NCBI RefSeq assembly: GCF_011745365.1
Contig: NW_024468913.1
Span: 2,728,001 to 2,792,000 of the forward strand
Length of the DNA: 64,000 bases
From: Cryphonectria parasitica EP155
Taxonomy: Eukaryota; Ascomycota; Sordariomycetes; Diaporthales; Cryphonectriaceae
Direction of reading: 5' to 3'
This document shows, in pieces, positions 1-12,796 of the stretch; position 1 is the stretch's first letter; the number at the start of each line of letters is the position of its first letter. Under the pieces are notes generated by a model. The model saw nothing but the letters and a program-made list of their open reading frames with translations, did no database searches and was not told where the DNA came from. Position numbers and translations under genes: made by a program.

Positions 1-257
1 CCCTCCTCGACGGCGGCAAGGTCAAGCCCGATGACCACATCGCCAGCGCCATGACCCGCTTCCAGCGCAAGGGCAAGAAGTACAAGGTCATCACTATGGA
101 CACGCCGCTGGAGGAGCTCGAGGCCTTCTTCGAGGGCGCCGAGACCGCGGGCCAGAAGCAGGAGTTTGCCGTCGTCACCGATGACAACCGCCGCTTCGTC
201 CTGGGCGTTGCCACGAGGGCCGATCTGGAGGAGTTCGTGAAGAGGAGGCCAGCTTAG
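1..257 (+). CDS. CYS4: Cystathionine beta-synthase, C-terminal end (partial)
   Basis: This is the last 84 codons of a gene entering from the left edge; the frame is open from base 3 and ends at TAG 255-257. The visible part reads as the final CBS-domain portion: a stretch ending in KYKVITMDTPLEEL, a helix with FFEG, a strand EFAVVTD and the terminal VLGVATRADLEEFVKRRP. CBS domains bind regulatory ligands. Filamentous-fungal cystathionine beta-synthase (serine + homocysteine to cystathionine, transsulfuration, cytosolic) ends this way as far as I know the family. The catalytic PLP domain lies outside the window, so another CBS-domain protein is not excluded. Confidence 0.65.
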   Translation, partial: LLDGGKVKPDDHIASAMTRFQRKGKKYKVITMDTPLEELEAFFEGAETAGQKQEFAVVTDDNRRFVLGVATRADLEEFVKRRPA

Positions 258-894
258 GCGGGGAAGGAGAGAGGGGGGGGGGGGTGGGGTTGGCTGGCCG
301 GAACTGAGCGGATTGTGGACCGGAGCTGATGGTAAGGGCGGACATGATGAGAATGAGAGCAGAGGACGCGCCCTTTGCGAGGTAGCTACAATCAGAGCAA
401 AAAGAGAGATACCCCTCGTAGAATGAGAGGTGCTCATAAAGGAGAAAATTCGAGGTCATCTACAGGCGTTCGATGGCGTGGTGTCTTTTTCCAGGGTCTT
501 GGGCATATGGGAAAACTGCCCTTTCAACAGGTCATGGTTGGAAAGACTGAGAGCGTTCCGGGGACAAGATGAATCAACTTCTCATCTACTTGCTTGATCT
601 GTAAAGGGTTAAAAGAAATGCAAGTCATCCATAATAGGTCAAATAAAAGAATATAATTATGGAAGGATAGACGACAAATAATTTATGATAGCTGTACCCT
701 TCTGATGAATTCTCAGGACAAGGAGTCATGCCTCCCCCGGAGCTCTGTGAGCATCCTTGACTGTGATTGATCACCCGACAGAATCTCTAGACCAGCCGAA
801 CAGGCAACTATAGAGAGGTGCCCTCTATTCTTCCTGGGCATACTGGGAGTACACACATGCCAGACCACCCTCTCTTGTGCTGCAGTTCTCACTC
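258..894. other. Convergent intergenic spacer
   Basis: This spacer lies between the 3' ends of the CBS gene and the minus-strand unknown gene. It holds a G-run of about 12 near 272-283 and otherwise AT-richer sequence near 600-700 that fits 3' UTR. I see no gene in it. Confidence 0.6.
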
Positions 895-1640
895 TTACGT
901 GGCGATCCAGTCATAGACCATTCGGATCTCCGCCCTCTTCTCTCCCTTCTCGACCACCACGTTACGCACGTACCTCCTCTCGCCCTTGACCTGCTGGAAT
1001 CCCCACGTCTGCCGCGCGGTCCACCCATTGTCGAGGCTGTCGACGGAGTTGAGGAGCCATTCGGACGTGCCCTCCTCCCAGTTGCTCAGCAGAAATGCGT
1101 CGCCACCAGGGATCTCGGTGACGAACTCGCTGCGGCCACTCACGCGCCCGAACAGCCAGTCCTTATGCTCACGCGGCTGGCCGTCCATCTCGCGGTGCTC
1201 GCTCGTGCCCTTGAGCCCGCCGGTGGCCGTCTGCTCGATGTCGACATGCTCCTTCCCGTCCTCGCTTACGTACTGCTTGACGTGCAGCGTCACAGAGGCC
1301 AGGCCGATCGCCTTGCGCGTCAGCCAGCCTACGCCCTGGAGCTCGAGGGCCGGGCTAACGTCGTCCGAAAGCGTCTTGTTCTATTTTCATAGAGGGGAAG
1401 GAGAGGATTCCTTGGTCAGCCACGGACACATTTTTTCTTTTTCTTTTTCTTTTAGGGGGAAGTTGAGAGCAGCCTGATGCAGGCAAGGCAGACAGCTGAT
1501 GCTGAGGTTTTCAAGATTTGAGGTCCATGATCGAGCTCTGTCATGCAACATTTCTTGCTGGGGGCTTGGTCAGGAATAGGCCTTACCAGGGACCAAGTGC
1601 CATTGAGGTCATGGAGGGTCTTAGTTGCTGGAGCAGCCAT
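895..1640 (-). CDS. Conserved fungal protein of unknown function (lipocalin-like?)
   Basis: Two exons, join(895..1380,1587..1640), give 179 aa. Exon 1 encodes 18 residues (MAAPATKTLHDLNGTWSL) and stops at a GTAAGG donor. After a 206-bp intron, exon 2 resumes in phase with NKTLSDDVSPALEL and LTRKAIGLASVTLHVKQY. The protein then shows alternating beta-type segments (IEQTATGGLKGTSEHR, HKDWLFGRVSG, WGFQQVKGERRYVRNVVV, IRMVYDW). The LxGTW start and this all-beta pattern recall a widespread fungal family that I believe forms a lipocalin or fatty-acid-binding-like barrel, but I cannot name a ligand or reaction. No signal peptide or membrane segment is visible. The splice junction restores the family-like sequence exactly, so the model is good while the function is open. 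Confidence 0.8.
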
Positions 1641-3824
1641 TATGGTAGAATGTCTAGAAGCTGGAGGAGTTTGCTCTATGTGTATTCTCAACAATTGTTT
1701 GTTGTCTGTATCAGGTGTGGGTAAGTATTGATACCGGCCATGGCATTCTGGCATTATCAAGCGACCATCTCGTATGTGCTTGAGCTCTGAAGGTAAACAA
1801 CTCACCTATAACAATTAATATTTCGAGAAGTTACTGAGGTCAGCCACAGTAACTGAGTCTGTAGGGAGTACACAGGCTTTGAAAGTCTGTGGAATCTGTG
1901 GTTGAGTTCAAGGGAAGAAGGAAAGTCAGTAGAGGGCTGCTGTCACAAGGGAGAGTAGAGAGGGCCGAGGCTGGGTGGGGCTGCCCTTTAAATACAGTAG
2001 TTCAGTTTGCGTTTCTGGATGAGGGGCTACCTTCCCCTGTGCTACACAGTACATGAAAGTATGTACATATGGGATTAACGGCATGAACGATTGATGATGT
2101 GCTTCCCACCTAAGTCTGACGCTAAACAGGAAACCGCCTACCTAATCTGTGACTACGGTGACTACCAATTGGACCCGAGGGCCCCGAAAGCCGCAACACA
2201 ACTCGTCTGCCAGCACTGAAATCTGGGATAGATGTTCTCAACTGCTTCAGTCCTCACGTCTCGGGCATAGTCTCTCACGACATTTCCAACCTTGCATCAT
2301 ATAGTTCCCTAGGGAGGTGGAGAAAGAACAAGAAAAAAAAAAAAACCATCTCGAAATGTAGAGCATTCCGAGTGACAACTTCTTCTCACTCAAGGTCACC
2401 ATCGCCCAAGGAAGCATCACCTCTTCATTTGGCTTTTATTTATTTATTCATTTATATGTATAGCAAATGTGCCTGCGCTGAACCCAAACAGCGTTTACGC
2501 CCTGCAGTCAAGTATAGAATCACATGCTTCTCAGGCAAAACCACTGATCTTAACCTAGATTCGGCTCGTTTCATTGATGATTGTACCATGGCAACCCAGC
2601 CCGCCGGTCCGGACAGACAGCTTTTGCGCTCGCTGCAAATACACACGCACGAACAATTAAGGCGTCAGCCGGTTTTACATAATGTATATATATGCATAAA
2701 TAGAGGAGGTCCTGTCAATATATATGCAGGATCACTAGAGGTTTGCCAAGCTAGGGAGAAGCTGGCGAAGCACACGCGCCCGGCCCAAGATGCCAGTGAC
2801 CAGAGGGAGAGAGAAGTCAGGGGAGGCCGATGCTCTCTGGAGCAAGTGAATGAGACAGAGCTGCATGCTCGTCCCACAATCACCTGACTTGTGCATTTCT
2901 CATTCGACAGCTGGAAGCGCCATTGGGTTCAGCAACAGACCAACAAGCTATTCCTTCTAGTTGTTTCTGGTAATAAGATGCGAAATCGGTATAGCTGAAG
3001 CAGTATCACAGCGCATCGCATCCGCAGTGCATCGCATGTCAGGCGGCCCGACGCCCAATCGGACCGCTAGATTTACCCTCGAGACACACAAGGGGGAGGA
3101 AAAAATAAGAAAGCGGAGGCATGACTAACCACCGCATCAGCAAACAAACAGACAGGCAAAAGCAAAAAACAGAAAGAAAGAAAAATCGAGTTTCGGAGCA
3201 GCATGTCTCGGGTTACAAAAGTGACAGCCTTTTGGGTACCGCCGTGGCATTTGTTGGTCGTGGTATATATAAGCATTACTCTTCCTCCCAAAATAATAGT
3301 CTCACCTCGCTCCTAGATATTTTTGCTCCTAGATGCTACCCGCCCGAATTGTCCATGAATATGCACAAATATAATCTCTCATCATTTCCCTTTTTGTCTC
3401 TCTCCACATTGCCTGATGGGTCTGGGTGGTGTTGTGTTACTTTGCCGGTTGACACGACGAGGAAGACCATATATGAAATGGATATCCTGTTGATACAAAA
3501 CAAAGAGAAAAGCCGAACCGCTGGAGGGGAACAAGGACAGATCGAGGCCGCCTTTCTCGCGTCCCCCGCCTGCTGGAGTGAGCATCCTAGTCCTTTCTTC
3601 TTCAATCTGCCCTTCTGCCCGTCTGTCATGGGACATTTTCGCTTTTGGTGATGGAATAGTTGAGTGTTTGATACTGGCGGGTAGAGGGCGCTAAGGGTGT
3701 GGTTGTCGCGTTGTTGAGCCGTCGAGTCATTTGGATGTCCTGCATTTTCATATCCGGCCGCTGCACCTCTTCTGTGTCGACTGAGGTCGCACTGCGCTTT
3801 CGACCTGTGGCGTCCATCAAGCCG
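1641..3824. other. Intergenic spacer, 2.2 kb
   Basis: This is the upstream region of the minus-strand unknown gene and the 3' flank of the epimerase gene. It contains an A-run near 2333-2344 and several TATA-like AT patches near 2440-2460 and 2685-2700. The open frames here show no family-like sequence or splice context. I see no gene. Confidence 0.5.
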
Positions 3825-5195
3825 CTATGGCCACCACTTCATCCTCTTATAACTCTCGATGACCTCCTCCAAAAGTTCCTTGTTGATCTGAGGTTTCGAG
3901 TACTGAAAGCCTACCACCTTCTCTAGTCTGGTCCCGTCCATACTCAAGTCGGTATCCTTCAGCAGCTCCTTCTCCATGTACGGTGTAAGGGGACCCGGCC
4001 TGGTGATGCCGGCCGACTCGAGCAGCTCCGCCCAGGGGCCCAGCAGTTCATCGTTGACATCCTCGACGACTGAATCCATGTTGAGCTTGGCAAAGTGGCT
4101 GATCAGGGTGCCCTGAAAGCCCGTCTTGATGCCGAAGATCTCGCCGATGACGTTGGCCATGGTGCCCTGTGTGGTGACACCTTTATCGACCACGTTGAAG
4201 ATAGGTACGGAACCGCCCATTGCCTTGTCGTCCCAGTTCTTCTTGCCAGCGGCGTACCACTCCGCTACGGCCCACGTTGCCCGCACCACGTCGTCGATGT
4301 GTACTGTGTTTGTCCGCAGATCTTTTGTCCACAGCCACTTCATCTCGTCATCCTGGGCCTTGTAGACGCGGGCCATGCACAATGCTGTTGCGACCCACTG
4401 CGAGGCATAGGGACCATACACGTGTGCAAGACGGATGATGGCGAGGTTGAGTCTGGAGGGCAGCGAGGAATCGTCAGAACACCATGTTCATGCTCATCTT
4501 TGCAGCCGGGCTCTGCTGAGAGCGAATACTTACCCCTCGACCTTGGCCAGCTGATCCTCGGCCTGCAGCTTGAACGTTGCGATCTTGCTCCACGGCTTCA
4601 GCTTGTCGGTTTCCTTGCTCGCTGCCGAGTCTGACTTATAGATCATGCCGGTGCTGAGCTCGATGAACGCCTTGACGCCTCGCTTTGCTGCTTCCTTGCC
4701 GACAGCCAAGGACAGCCCTAATGACCGCAGCTTGTATACCTCATCCTCCTGTGAGTACCTGGTTTCGCCGCCGCAGTTGAAAACATAGTCGAATTGCTTG
4801 CCGCCTTCCCGGTCGAATATCCTGCCCAGCGCTTCTGCAATTTGGCGAAGGAGACGGATCAGCCTGAAATGTCTACAAGAAAAAAGGGGGGGGGGGGCAA
4901 CGTTGGTGAAGAGCTGCTGGTCCTTGATCGGGCCGGGAACGAGAGGCAGGACATCAGGCGGTGGCAAAGAAGAAGGGGGTGCCAGTGACTCACGTTCCCT
5001 GCTGGCGTCTGCCTGCACGAACTTGTCGCCGGCGCAGGCCTCGTCAAATTCCGGGGCCAGCCATGCCAGCTGCGGGAGGACCTTGTCGACGACGCGGACC
5101 TCGGAGGCCAAATTGTTCTTGTGAATGTGCAGAGCGAGGAAGCGTCCGATGTAGCCCAGCCCTCCAATGATGAGGACCGAGGGCTTCTCCGCCAT
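3825..5195 (-). CDS. NAD-dependent epimerase/dehydratase family protein
   Basis: Three exons, join(3825..4452,4534..4834,4994..5195), give 376 aa. The N-terminus MAEKPSVLIIGGLGYIGRF carries the Rossmann GxxGxxG at residues 11-17. Further extended-SDR features are DYVFNCGGETRYSQEDEVY, a STGMIYKS strand, RLAHVYGPY and the later TNTVHIDDVVRATW. The first junction (GAAC/gtgagt to ttgcag/AAGCG) was chosen because it gives the family-like SREQALGRIFD; an acceptor nearer the donor leaves a stop in frame. Intron 1 has a GCTGAT branch site and a C-run. A canonical YxxxK is not obvious around FKLQAED, so the catalytic dyad is uncertain. The substrate is unknown; the family includes nucleotide-sugar and other epimerases and is probably cytosolic. 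Confidence 0.88.
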
Positions 5196-8100
5196 CGCGA
5201 GCCAATGGACAAAAGAGAGGCAAAAAAGGGGGGCGGATGGCGCAAGGACACACTCTCGAGAAGGGCGCACCGGTTAGACGTAGCGCTCGGTTCAAGCTGT
5301 AGCAAGTAGAGGGAAGGCTGATCGGATCGTGTTTGTGTGTAGAGGGGTGCAAGCGGCCCTGGAGCCAGGACCAAAAAGAAAGACCTGGGTGGGCGGGGTC
5401 GTCTTTGCGATGTAACTCGTTGAGGGTCCAGGTCAGGGGTCGGTTTCGATAACGTCTTTCCTATCGTCCCTGCCCAGACAAGATGGAGGGGGCGGACAAG
5501 AATGCCAACCAATGTCGAAATGATGTAACAAGAAAAAAGAAGAGGGGGGAAAAGGGGGGGGGGTATAGGAAGAAGACGTCTAGCTGAACAGTTCTGATAG
5601 TATATATCGTACAGATGAGTTATGCTTGTTGCAGGTGCAGTGATCTGAAAGGGTTGTGCGCTGTCTATGCGTGCCTGTGAAATGTGGTCATGGGCGATGC
5701 TATCTCTCGACGACGAAAGACGACGGGGAAATAGGCGGTGGCAGTCCCAGAAGACTCAAGATAGAATAGGCGAGATTAAAGCTGTGATATTTGATGGGTG
5801 CGATCCGGTAGATCCAGATTTGCGCTCGGGCAGGCAAAGATCGTCTGCAGATAGGTAGCTGGCCTTGGGACGACACTGTCTGCCCTTAGCCTGAGGTTGA
5901 TTACTCGGAAATTGACGAGGACTGCCAGGGCCCAGGTTGATGAGATGAATGGGATTCGAATATCCCTCGAGAGGGGAAAAGGGAAAAAAAGGTCGATCAG
6001 AGAGAACAGGCTTCCCTGAAGAGCTGTTCTGGCCGAGTCAACCTTGGGGGACTGAGGTCGAGCCCAAACGTCGCAGGGGGGGCCGAGGATGAGGGCGAGG
6101 GTGGGCTGAAGCAGGTTGCGGGCCCGCGCGAGGAGGGTTCAATTCCAGGGCAGGTCAACGGATACCAAGTGGATCCTTCCTTTTTCATGCGTTCGTCACC
6201 TATTCTCGGCCCTCGTCCTTGCTTGTCTAGAGCAGCACTATGGTAGTAGCAACAGCTGACAATGAGAAGCTAAATAGAGGCTTGACTCCAGAAGATTGGT
6301 GGGGAGAGGCAGAGGCATGGATGGATATGGGCTTGGAACAGGTCCCGTATTTCAATCTTCTTATTCCTCGGTCTCCTTCCCAGCGGCCACGGTATGTGTG
6401 CTTGTGTGTACACACCATCAGCTGGACAAGTCGGCCGGCAAGGGTTTTGACCTGTCGTTCCAGAAAGACGGCCAGGTGACCTCAGTGCAGCATTATCCGC
6501 GTTGTATTAGGGATCCGGAGATTTTGCGCAGAGCCCCCAACCTTGGCTTGGCTGGTTGGGTACCTCATCCTACGGCAGAGGCGGCGTACCTCACACTAGT
6601 CCATTCCGGGCTCTCGACTACCACTGGGCGTGTATGGTGTATGGTGGTACCCAGTAGGTTCCCCTCAGTGAGGGTCCCCTAATTGCGAGCAACTTCCCCC
6701 CTCCCCCACCCCCTATAGAGTCAGGCCTTTAAGGGCCACTGGCCTGTGACGATAGCACATAGCTCATAGCACCCAGGCCGCGAACCAGGTTCCAAGCCTG
6801 AAGCTTGACAGGCCGGCCATACCCAGCTTCCTCAACGAGTATATACTTATGTAGGGCATGCAACGTTTCGAAAGCCTCTTGTCCCTTATTCACGATGGTT
6901 CCAAATTCACCCATGTCTCTCGGCTGCTGCATTGTGACACAATGGGAACTGAGATATGACAGGAGAGGTTTGACGCTGAGACTTTTGACTATGTTCGTCG
7001 TCTGATGAGCACATTCACCCCCTACCAAGTACCTAAGATCCTGATCTACCCTAACGTTTTGTAGTACCCGACCTTACCCTATCCCACCCTACGGCGCCTA
7101 CCCAACACCATCATTTTGCGGGGGGGGGGGGGGGAGGCAGGACTCCAGTTCCAGGTACATCAGAAAGCTAGAAGGAAGGGGAAGGAAGAAGAAGAAAAGT
7201 CGTGACCGACGCTTATTCTACATCATAGTATTATTCAACCTCGTCACCCACCCTCCTGCGACGAAAGTGATGATGATGTACAGTACACGACTCAAACGCA
7301 CTCCCTTTTCCCCCTGGAGTAACCCGAGGCAGATTGGCACGACACCCCTTACATTCGCAGGGCAACGTCCCGCGAAACATGGCGTTGTCCATGAGATCTG
7401 CATAGATAGGAACTGCTATGACATGTGCGCAAATCCAAATGAACCCAATCTCGTCTTGTGCCACTATATCTTTTTGCATGTCTCCCAGAAGGGTAGCAGG
7501 CAGCAGGCAGCAACAGTGGCAACACCCTGAAAAGTGACACAGAATCTGCAGGTTCAGAGAATAGGCAGTGCATACGTATAATGGGCAACACTTGACAGCG
7601 GGCTGGGCTGATGGCTGATCCACACCTGTGCCTGTCCCCTGTGCCGGCGTGCGATGCAATGCATCCTCGTCACCTGCTGTGCTAGGTATGAGCATGTCTG
7701 TCGTGTGCCAACTCACTGTAACACTGTACCTGCATCACAGATCACATGGGCGACAATAACAGCTGTTCTGGCTCACGGTGTACCCGTTCGAGACGGTGAA
7801 TCCTGCACTGCACTGCACATCACAAGGTTTCCAAAGGGCCGGCCGGATCAGCCGGGCGAGACTAGACGACGCAATACCACCACACGATTCCAAGCACCAT
7901 GCGTCGAACAAGCGGGAGAAGATGGCCATCCATGGGTTATTCCGATGCTGCCCTCAGGGGTGCAGCGGGCAAGCAGAATACCACCCCCGCCCCCCCCCCT
8001 TCATCCAAACACTTAGCGTCCCGGCCGTCCCCGCCGCAATCTTTGCCCGTCCCGCTCTCCCGGCCGCTCCAGACCTTCTAGAAGGCTTCTATGAACTTCC

Positions 8101-10818
8101 CTAGAACAGAGAGGCCTTGGTCTGTCTATCTTGTCCTGTTGTTGTGTTGATCTTCGCCAGCGAGGCACATTGGGCTGGCCCTTCCGGCAGGGCGGTCAGC
8201 ATTCTTTCATCCTGGCAGCTCTGGTCTTGCTCGCACTCGCTACACAATTACCTGAAACAGGATCAACAGAGATTGATGATCAGGAATTGTTCTGGTAGGA
8301 TAATTTCCAGCTGGGGGCCATAGCTCTGATGATACGGCAGATGCCGCAAGTTTTGAACACCTGCTGTAACGGAACCCTTCGGCGGGAGCACCGACCGGGA
8401 CTTCCAACAACATGCATCGTGACGACGACAACCATCCAAGAAAGAAACAAAAGACAGGCAAACGACATCCCACATTCGCAAACAGGCAACTGTCTCGCCC
8501 TACAATATACGCCTCACGCTGGATCCCAACAAGGCCGAGAATCAAATTCTGACCGAAAAAAAAAAAAATTCAAGGTTGGCTCTGCAGGTGGTTGGTTCGT
8601 CCACCGTCCAATTTCCCCCATGCAGGAGTCTGCAGTAGACGCCTCCATCGGGTAGGCGCCTATGCGACAACGACTCCAACATCAAATAGTTTCTCTCGGC
8701 CAAACACGAGACGATCATCTCGTCCCCCTCCTTCTGCATTTTGTCCCGGCCCCGTCTAATTTTGCATGCATGGTTGAGAATTTCGCAGGGTCTCACTGTG
8801 TTCCGCGGATCGCTCTGATCCTAAAGGAGGACGACGTGTCCAGAGGCCCACCACCGCCCAGCGAACAAAATTCCCGGGCCACTGACACTTGTCATGATGG
8901 CTTTCGTGACTGATCAGCCACGACAACTATGGCGGTCTCCTCCGTGGTCTGCGAACATGGGCTAGCGGCTGGGAAAGCCGTCCACGCTTAGAACGCCTTG
9001 ATGCCTTGGCTGCTGAATTTACACGGGTTCACCGAGGACGCGCAAGGCAACCGAGATCTTACATGCGAGAGAGAAACGTGGGCGAATCATACGAGCTTGA
9101 AGCGCAATCGTGCATCCCAAGGCAGACAAACCAGCACTTTCTACTTCTTTTCACACGCGCACACACAGGCAAAGGCATGTCAGGCCGTTAAATCCATGAC
9201 TCGTCAGCCAAGCTTGAGCCACGGTTCTGAGGGGCCATGCGTGCTGCACATATCGTAATGAGTGCGACCTTGCAGCACCGTGGTTCGGCAAGTCTGGTTG
9301 GGCCTCTGAGCGCTGGGCTCTTAGAAACCGCTGCTATGCTTTGTGAACAATAGCGTTTGTCCGAGCCGACGTGGAAGGAAACAAGAAGAAAAACCCTGGA
9401 CAATAGTCCTAGAGGTTGGCCCCAAGGATTCGCCTTCTTACGGGCTGGTCATATATCGCAATCTACCAGTCACAGCCGAAAAATGATGTATCTTGTCAGC
9501 TTGTCAGATGGGCAAGTCTTGACGAGTCCTTTGATGTGCCAATGGGCACTACGCTGTTTTCGTGTCCCAGCGACCACTATGTTTCCTTAGTGTCGCAGTG
9601 GATATTTGACTTTGGGTGGCGGACATATTGCTCCTTTTCATGGGGTTTTGCATGCTTACCGTTGTGGTTGAATCCTCAAGACGTCGGTTGATGCAACGAC
9701 TGACCCTCCATCGCATGTATCAATGACCGCAGATGAAATCCGCCACAGCACGCCCCGGGAGAGAAGAGAGGGGGGGAGGGGGGGAAGCTTCAACGGAACC
9801 GCCCCAAAGAGAAGGCATACCAGTCTAGCTCAGGGTCCTCGCCTTTTCGCCGCCAGCCTCAAGGAACCGCCTCGTCTCCACAAATGGAGTGTCTAGAGTT
9901 CGAGGTCGCTTATGAAGTCGCTGCAGCACGACGACAGCGCGAGGCGAGACGAGAACGAGGCTTAGACTTTTTTCCCCTTCCCCTCTTTGGAGGTTGGCCC
10001 CTGGAACTAAGACGGCTAACTCACATCTGAGGAGACTTTTGGCGGCGTTTTCGGTCCGTCGAGTTCGTCAGCATTGAGTGGGTGGGCAGCACAAGGGCGC
10101 TGAGGGTTCAGCTATCGGCCGCGCTCGGGACAGAAAGCCCGCTGCCGCATTGGGAAGAAGGCGACGTGCATATTATGCGCTGGCTTATTACACTTTCAGC
10201 TCGAGGTAGGCAGTCGTCTTGTTTCTCTTGGCTGCGAGTTGTATAGTCGTTTGCATCTGATCCTGCGGCGACATCAGTGTTCCATCACCCTTATCCTAAT
10301 GAATATCCTCGACTAGATAACCTAAGTTCCAAGAACGTCTCGCGGCTGGATACAATGCATATGAGAATTGGGCTACCAGGCATTGTGGCTTTCCATTCAT
10401 TGTGACATGACAGGCACGGCATTGGGCCACTTTGCGCTTGTAGTAAACACGTACGTAGTCTCCAATGCCGCTCCTGGTTGACTTACCTGGACGACTTTCG
10501 CCGAGGGTAAACTCTGTTGGCGGACATCAGATGAAAGAAGGGATATATATATATATAAAAGAACAAAAGTCAGACGAGGATATTTACCTCTTGAGACTGC
10601 CATAAGTCATGAGAGCCAATACATATTATTCATCTTTGTGTAATGGCCTCATGACACAGTTCAGTATGTGTTCTATACTCTTAATCTGGCATAGGCCGCC
10701 AACTAAGGGCACGCAACCACTTGAACAGACGCTGTTTAGAAGTGACTGGTGAAGGCAGAAGGGTAGATCTGGCATAAAAGGTGCCAAAGGTGCCCGCTCC
10801 TAGACCGACGCTCAACTA
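5196..10818. other. Large intergenic spacer, 5.6 kb
   Basis: The spacer runs from the epimerase start to the 3' end of the capping-protein gene. I read both strands and found only short frames without family-like sequence, consistent codon pattern or paired splice sites. It holds a G15 run at 7120-7134, other mononucleotide runs (around 5558-5566 and 8550-8560) and AT-dinucleotide sequence near 10540-10560. No tRNA cloverleaf or transposase was seen. A non-coding RNA or an unusually divergent gene cannot be ruled out by eye. Confidence 0.5.
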
Positions 10819-11841
10819 CTACCTCCGCATACTCCCGATGATCTCCCTCTGCGCGTCCCGGTCCCTCTGGCCCTCACTCAAGCTGCCCACGCTCCGCAGG
10901 TCGCCCACGACATCCTTGGCCTTGCCGAAGTACACCTCCTGCAGCAGGTTCCGCATCTTGAGCTCCATGTCCTCGACCAGACGGCCGATGTTGGCGATGT
11001 GGCTCTCATCCGTGTCGACGGGCAGCTCCTGCTCGATCTGGCGCGTCATGTTTCCGCTCAGGTCCATCTCGCCGAGCGTTGATGTTGCGGATCCCGCTGC
11101 CGCCAGCGACAGCATCACCGTCGAGGTCATCCTGTAGTTGGTCGTGCGTCCCCGCTCGCTGGCCTCGAACACATGGATCGAGTCCCAGACGCCAGAGCTG
11201 CTGCCACCGGAGGGGGAGGCTATTTTTGGGTTGGAGATCCATGTGTCAGTTAAATTCTGATCCACGACCTTTTGCAACCCATTGTCATCATCGTCAATGT
11301 TTACTCACATTTCTTCAGCAAGACAACGCCTGCGAAGCCATCGTCGAGGTTCCACAGGTACACCGATGACACGCCCCCTTCATAGTACAACTCGCGGTAG
11401 ATATCAAAGGCCTCGTTGGCCTTGATCTCCATCTTCCTAACCCGCTCACCAGGAACCGCCCCCTCGCCCGCACCATCATTGCCTCCCGCGCCTACACCGC
11501 CCGGGCCGCTCTCATCCAGCGGTGGGTCGAACTGGTTGGACCATGGCGACCGGTACGAGTCGCCGTCACGGTTGTAATCGCAGAGCAGGTAGTCGCGGCC
11601 GGACTGCTTGCAGCGCTTCACGACGAGGGGCTGGTCGACGGACGACAGGAGGTCCTCTGTCAGGTCGGGGGCGAGGCGGATGATGTAGTCGAGGTTGCGC
11701 TGGGTGTGCTTGGGATTGAGACGGCGGAGGAGGTCGCTGGGGTAGGAAGAAGGAGGCTGTTAGCTTGTAGCCCCTCGTTGTTAAGCAGATACAGTCGGAG
11801 GAAGCTTACAGTGCCGAGTCGAAGGGATCGGCGGAAGCCAT
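10819..11841 (-). CDS. CAP2: F-actin-capping protein subunit beta
   Basis: Three exons, join(10819..11219,11309..11736,11810..11841), give 286 aa, the normal length of the family. The protein caps barbed ends of actin filaments as a heterodimer with the alpha subunit. Diagnostic stretches are [76 protein letters not shown] and [20 protein letters not shown]. Both junctions restore family sequence (CT/gtaagc to ccccag/C gives ALDLL; AAAT/gtgagt to aaatag/CC gives KKSSP). Residues about 87-104 are a glycine-rich insertion between PPLDES and VPGERV that I do not expect in other members. The start is divergent from DPP3. Confidence 0.97.
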
Positions 11842-12634
11842 CCTGTGATTGTGTATGCAGGAGACTCGATTTGGGAGGGAGGGAGAAGGGGTTGGAGGGG
11901 ACGTATACGTCTTGAAGTGATCTGAGGTTCTTGAGATGTCGAATTGTCTGTAAGGGGAATAGCACTTTGAGTTGTATGAAGAGGGCAACTTGGCGATGTT
12001 GTCGTTAGCTTCACCGACCACAAGCACGAGCCTCAACTGCCCCTCCAATAATGGGCGATCTGGGGTGGCATTAACCCCTGTCACAGCAGTGCGTCAGGCG
12101 TCGGCTGCAGCGTTTGGGGCAGCTTGTCTTACGCCTCTTCAGGGCGATAAGCCCTGAATCTGATAGTGTTGTACTTTGGCCTCAGCCTCTTCACTTGACT
12201 GCAAACTCTCCCTGTTCGATTCTTGATGTTCTTTCATAAGCATGAAAGTGTTAATTGTTTTGAAAGTCCTGTCTCTTTCTCTTGCCGCATTTTGGATCCA
12301 CTCATAGGCTGCCCAAGAAGAAAGAAGAGTCAAAAAGGCCAACCGCAAAGTCATAACTGGTAGTCGCTGTCCCTCTCCGGCTAGAAGCGGGTAGACCCCT
12401 AACAGGCGGACCCTGACTGAAGGAACCCCGCGCCACCTGCCTGTCTAAGCTTTCCAAGGCGGGCAGACACAGGCACCTCGACCACTGAACTTGACGCTCG
12501 TGACGCTGAACTGGTTTGAGCCTTGTGCTGCATTAGTGAGACTCCAAGGAGGGGAAACCTTGGGCCATAATCACAGGGTAATCCAATTGGACAAAGTTCT
12601 TGCACGAAGGAAGGAGGGTTCGATCTTTCTATAA
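11842..12634. promoter_or_regulatory. Divergent promoter region CAP2 / DPP3
   Basis: About 0.8-0.95 kb separates the starts of two divergently transcribed genes, so it should carry both promoters and 5' UTRs. A TATAAA sits at 12629-12634, directly in front of the upstream ATG of DPP3. CT-rich sequence at about 12705-12740 is typical of fungal transcription-start regions. No specific operator was recognised. Confidence 0.5.
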
Positions 12635-12796
12635 ATGTATCGTCTCCCCGCCTCGCTGACGACAACAGCCCGTGGACTTGTCTCGAGGTCTCCAACTGTA
12701 CCTTACTCGGTCTTTGTCTCTTCTCCTTTCCCCCTCAGACCTGCCCCGCGTGTGCCTCCTTCCGCCTTAACCATTTCAGGTCGACGACACATCAAT

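Noticed and set aside
877..1392. 171-codon open frame on the + strand
   Set aside because: It is antisense to exon 2 of the conserved unknown gene, which has a matching first exon.
4960..4968. GGTGGCAAA, identical to the yeast proteasome control element
   Set aside because: It lies inside an intron of the epimerase gene, not near any proteasome gene. None was found upstream of RPN13 or PRE2.
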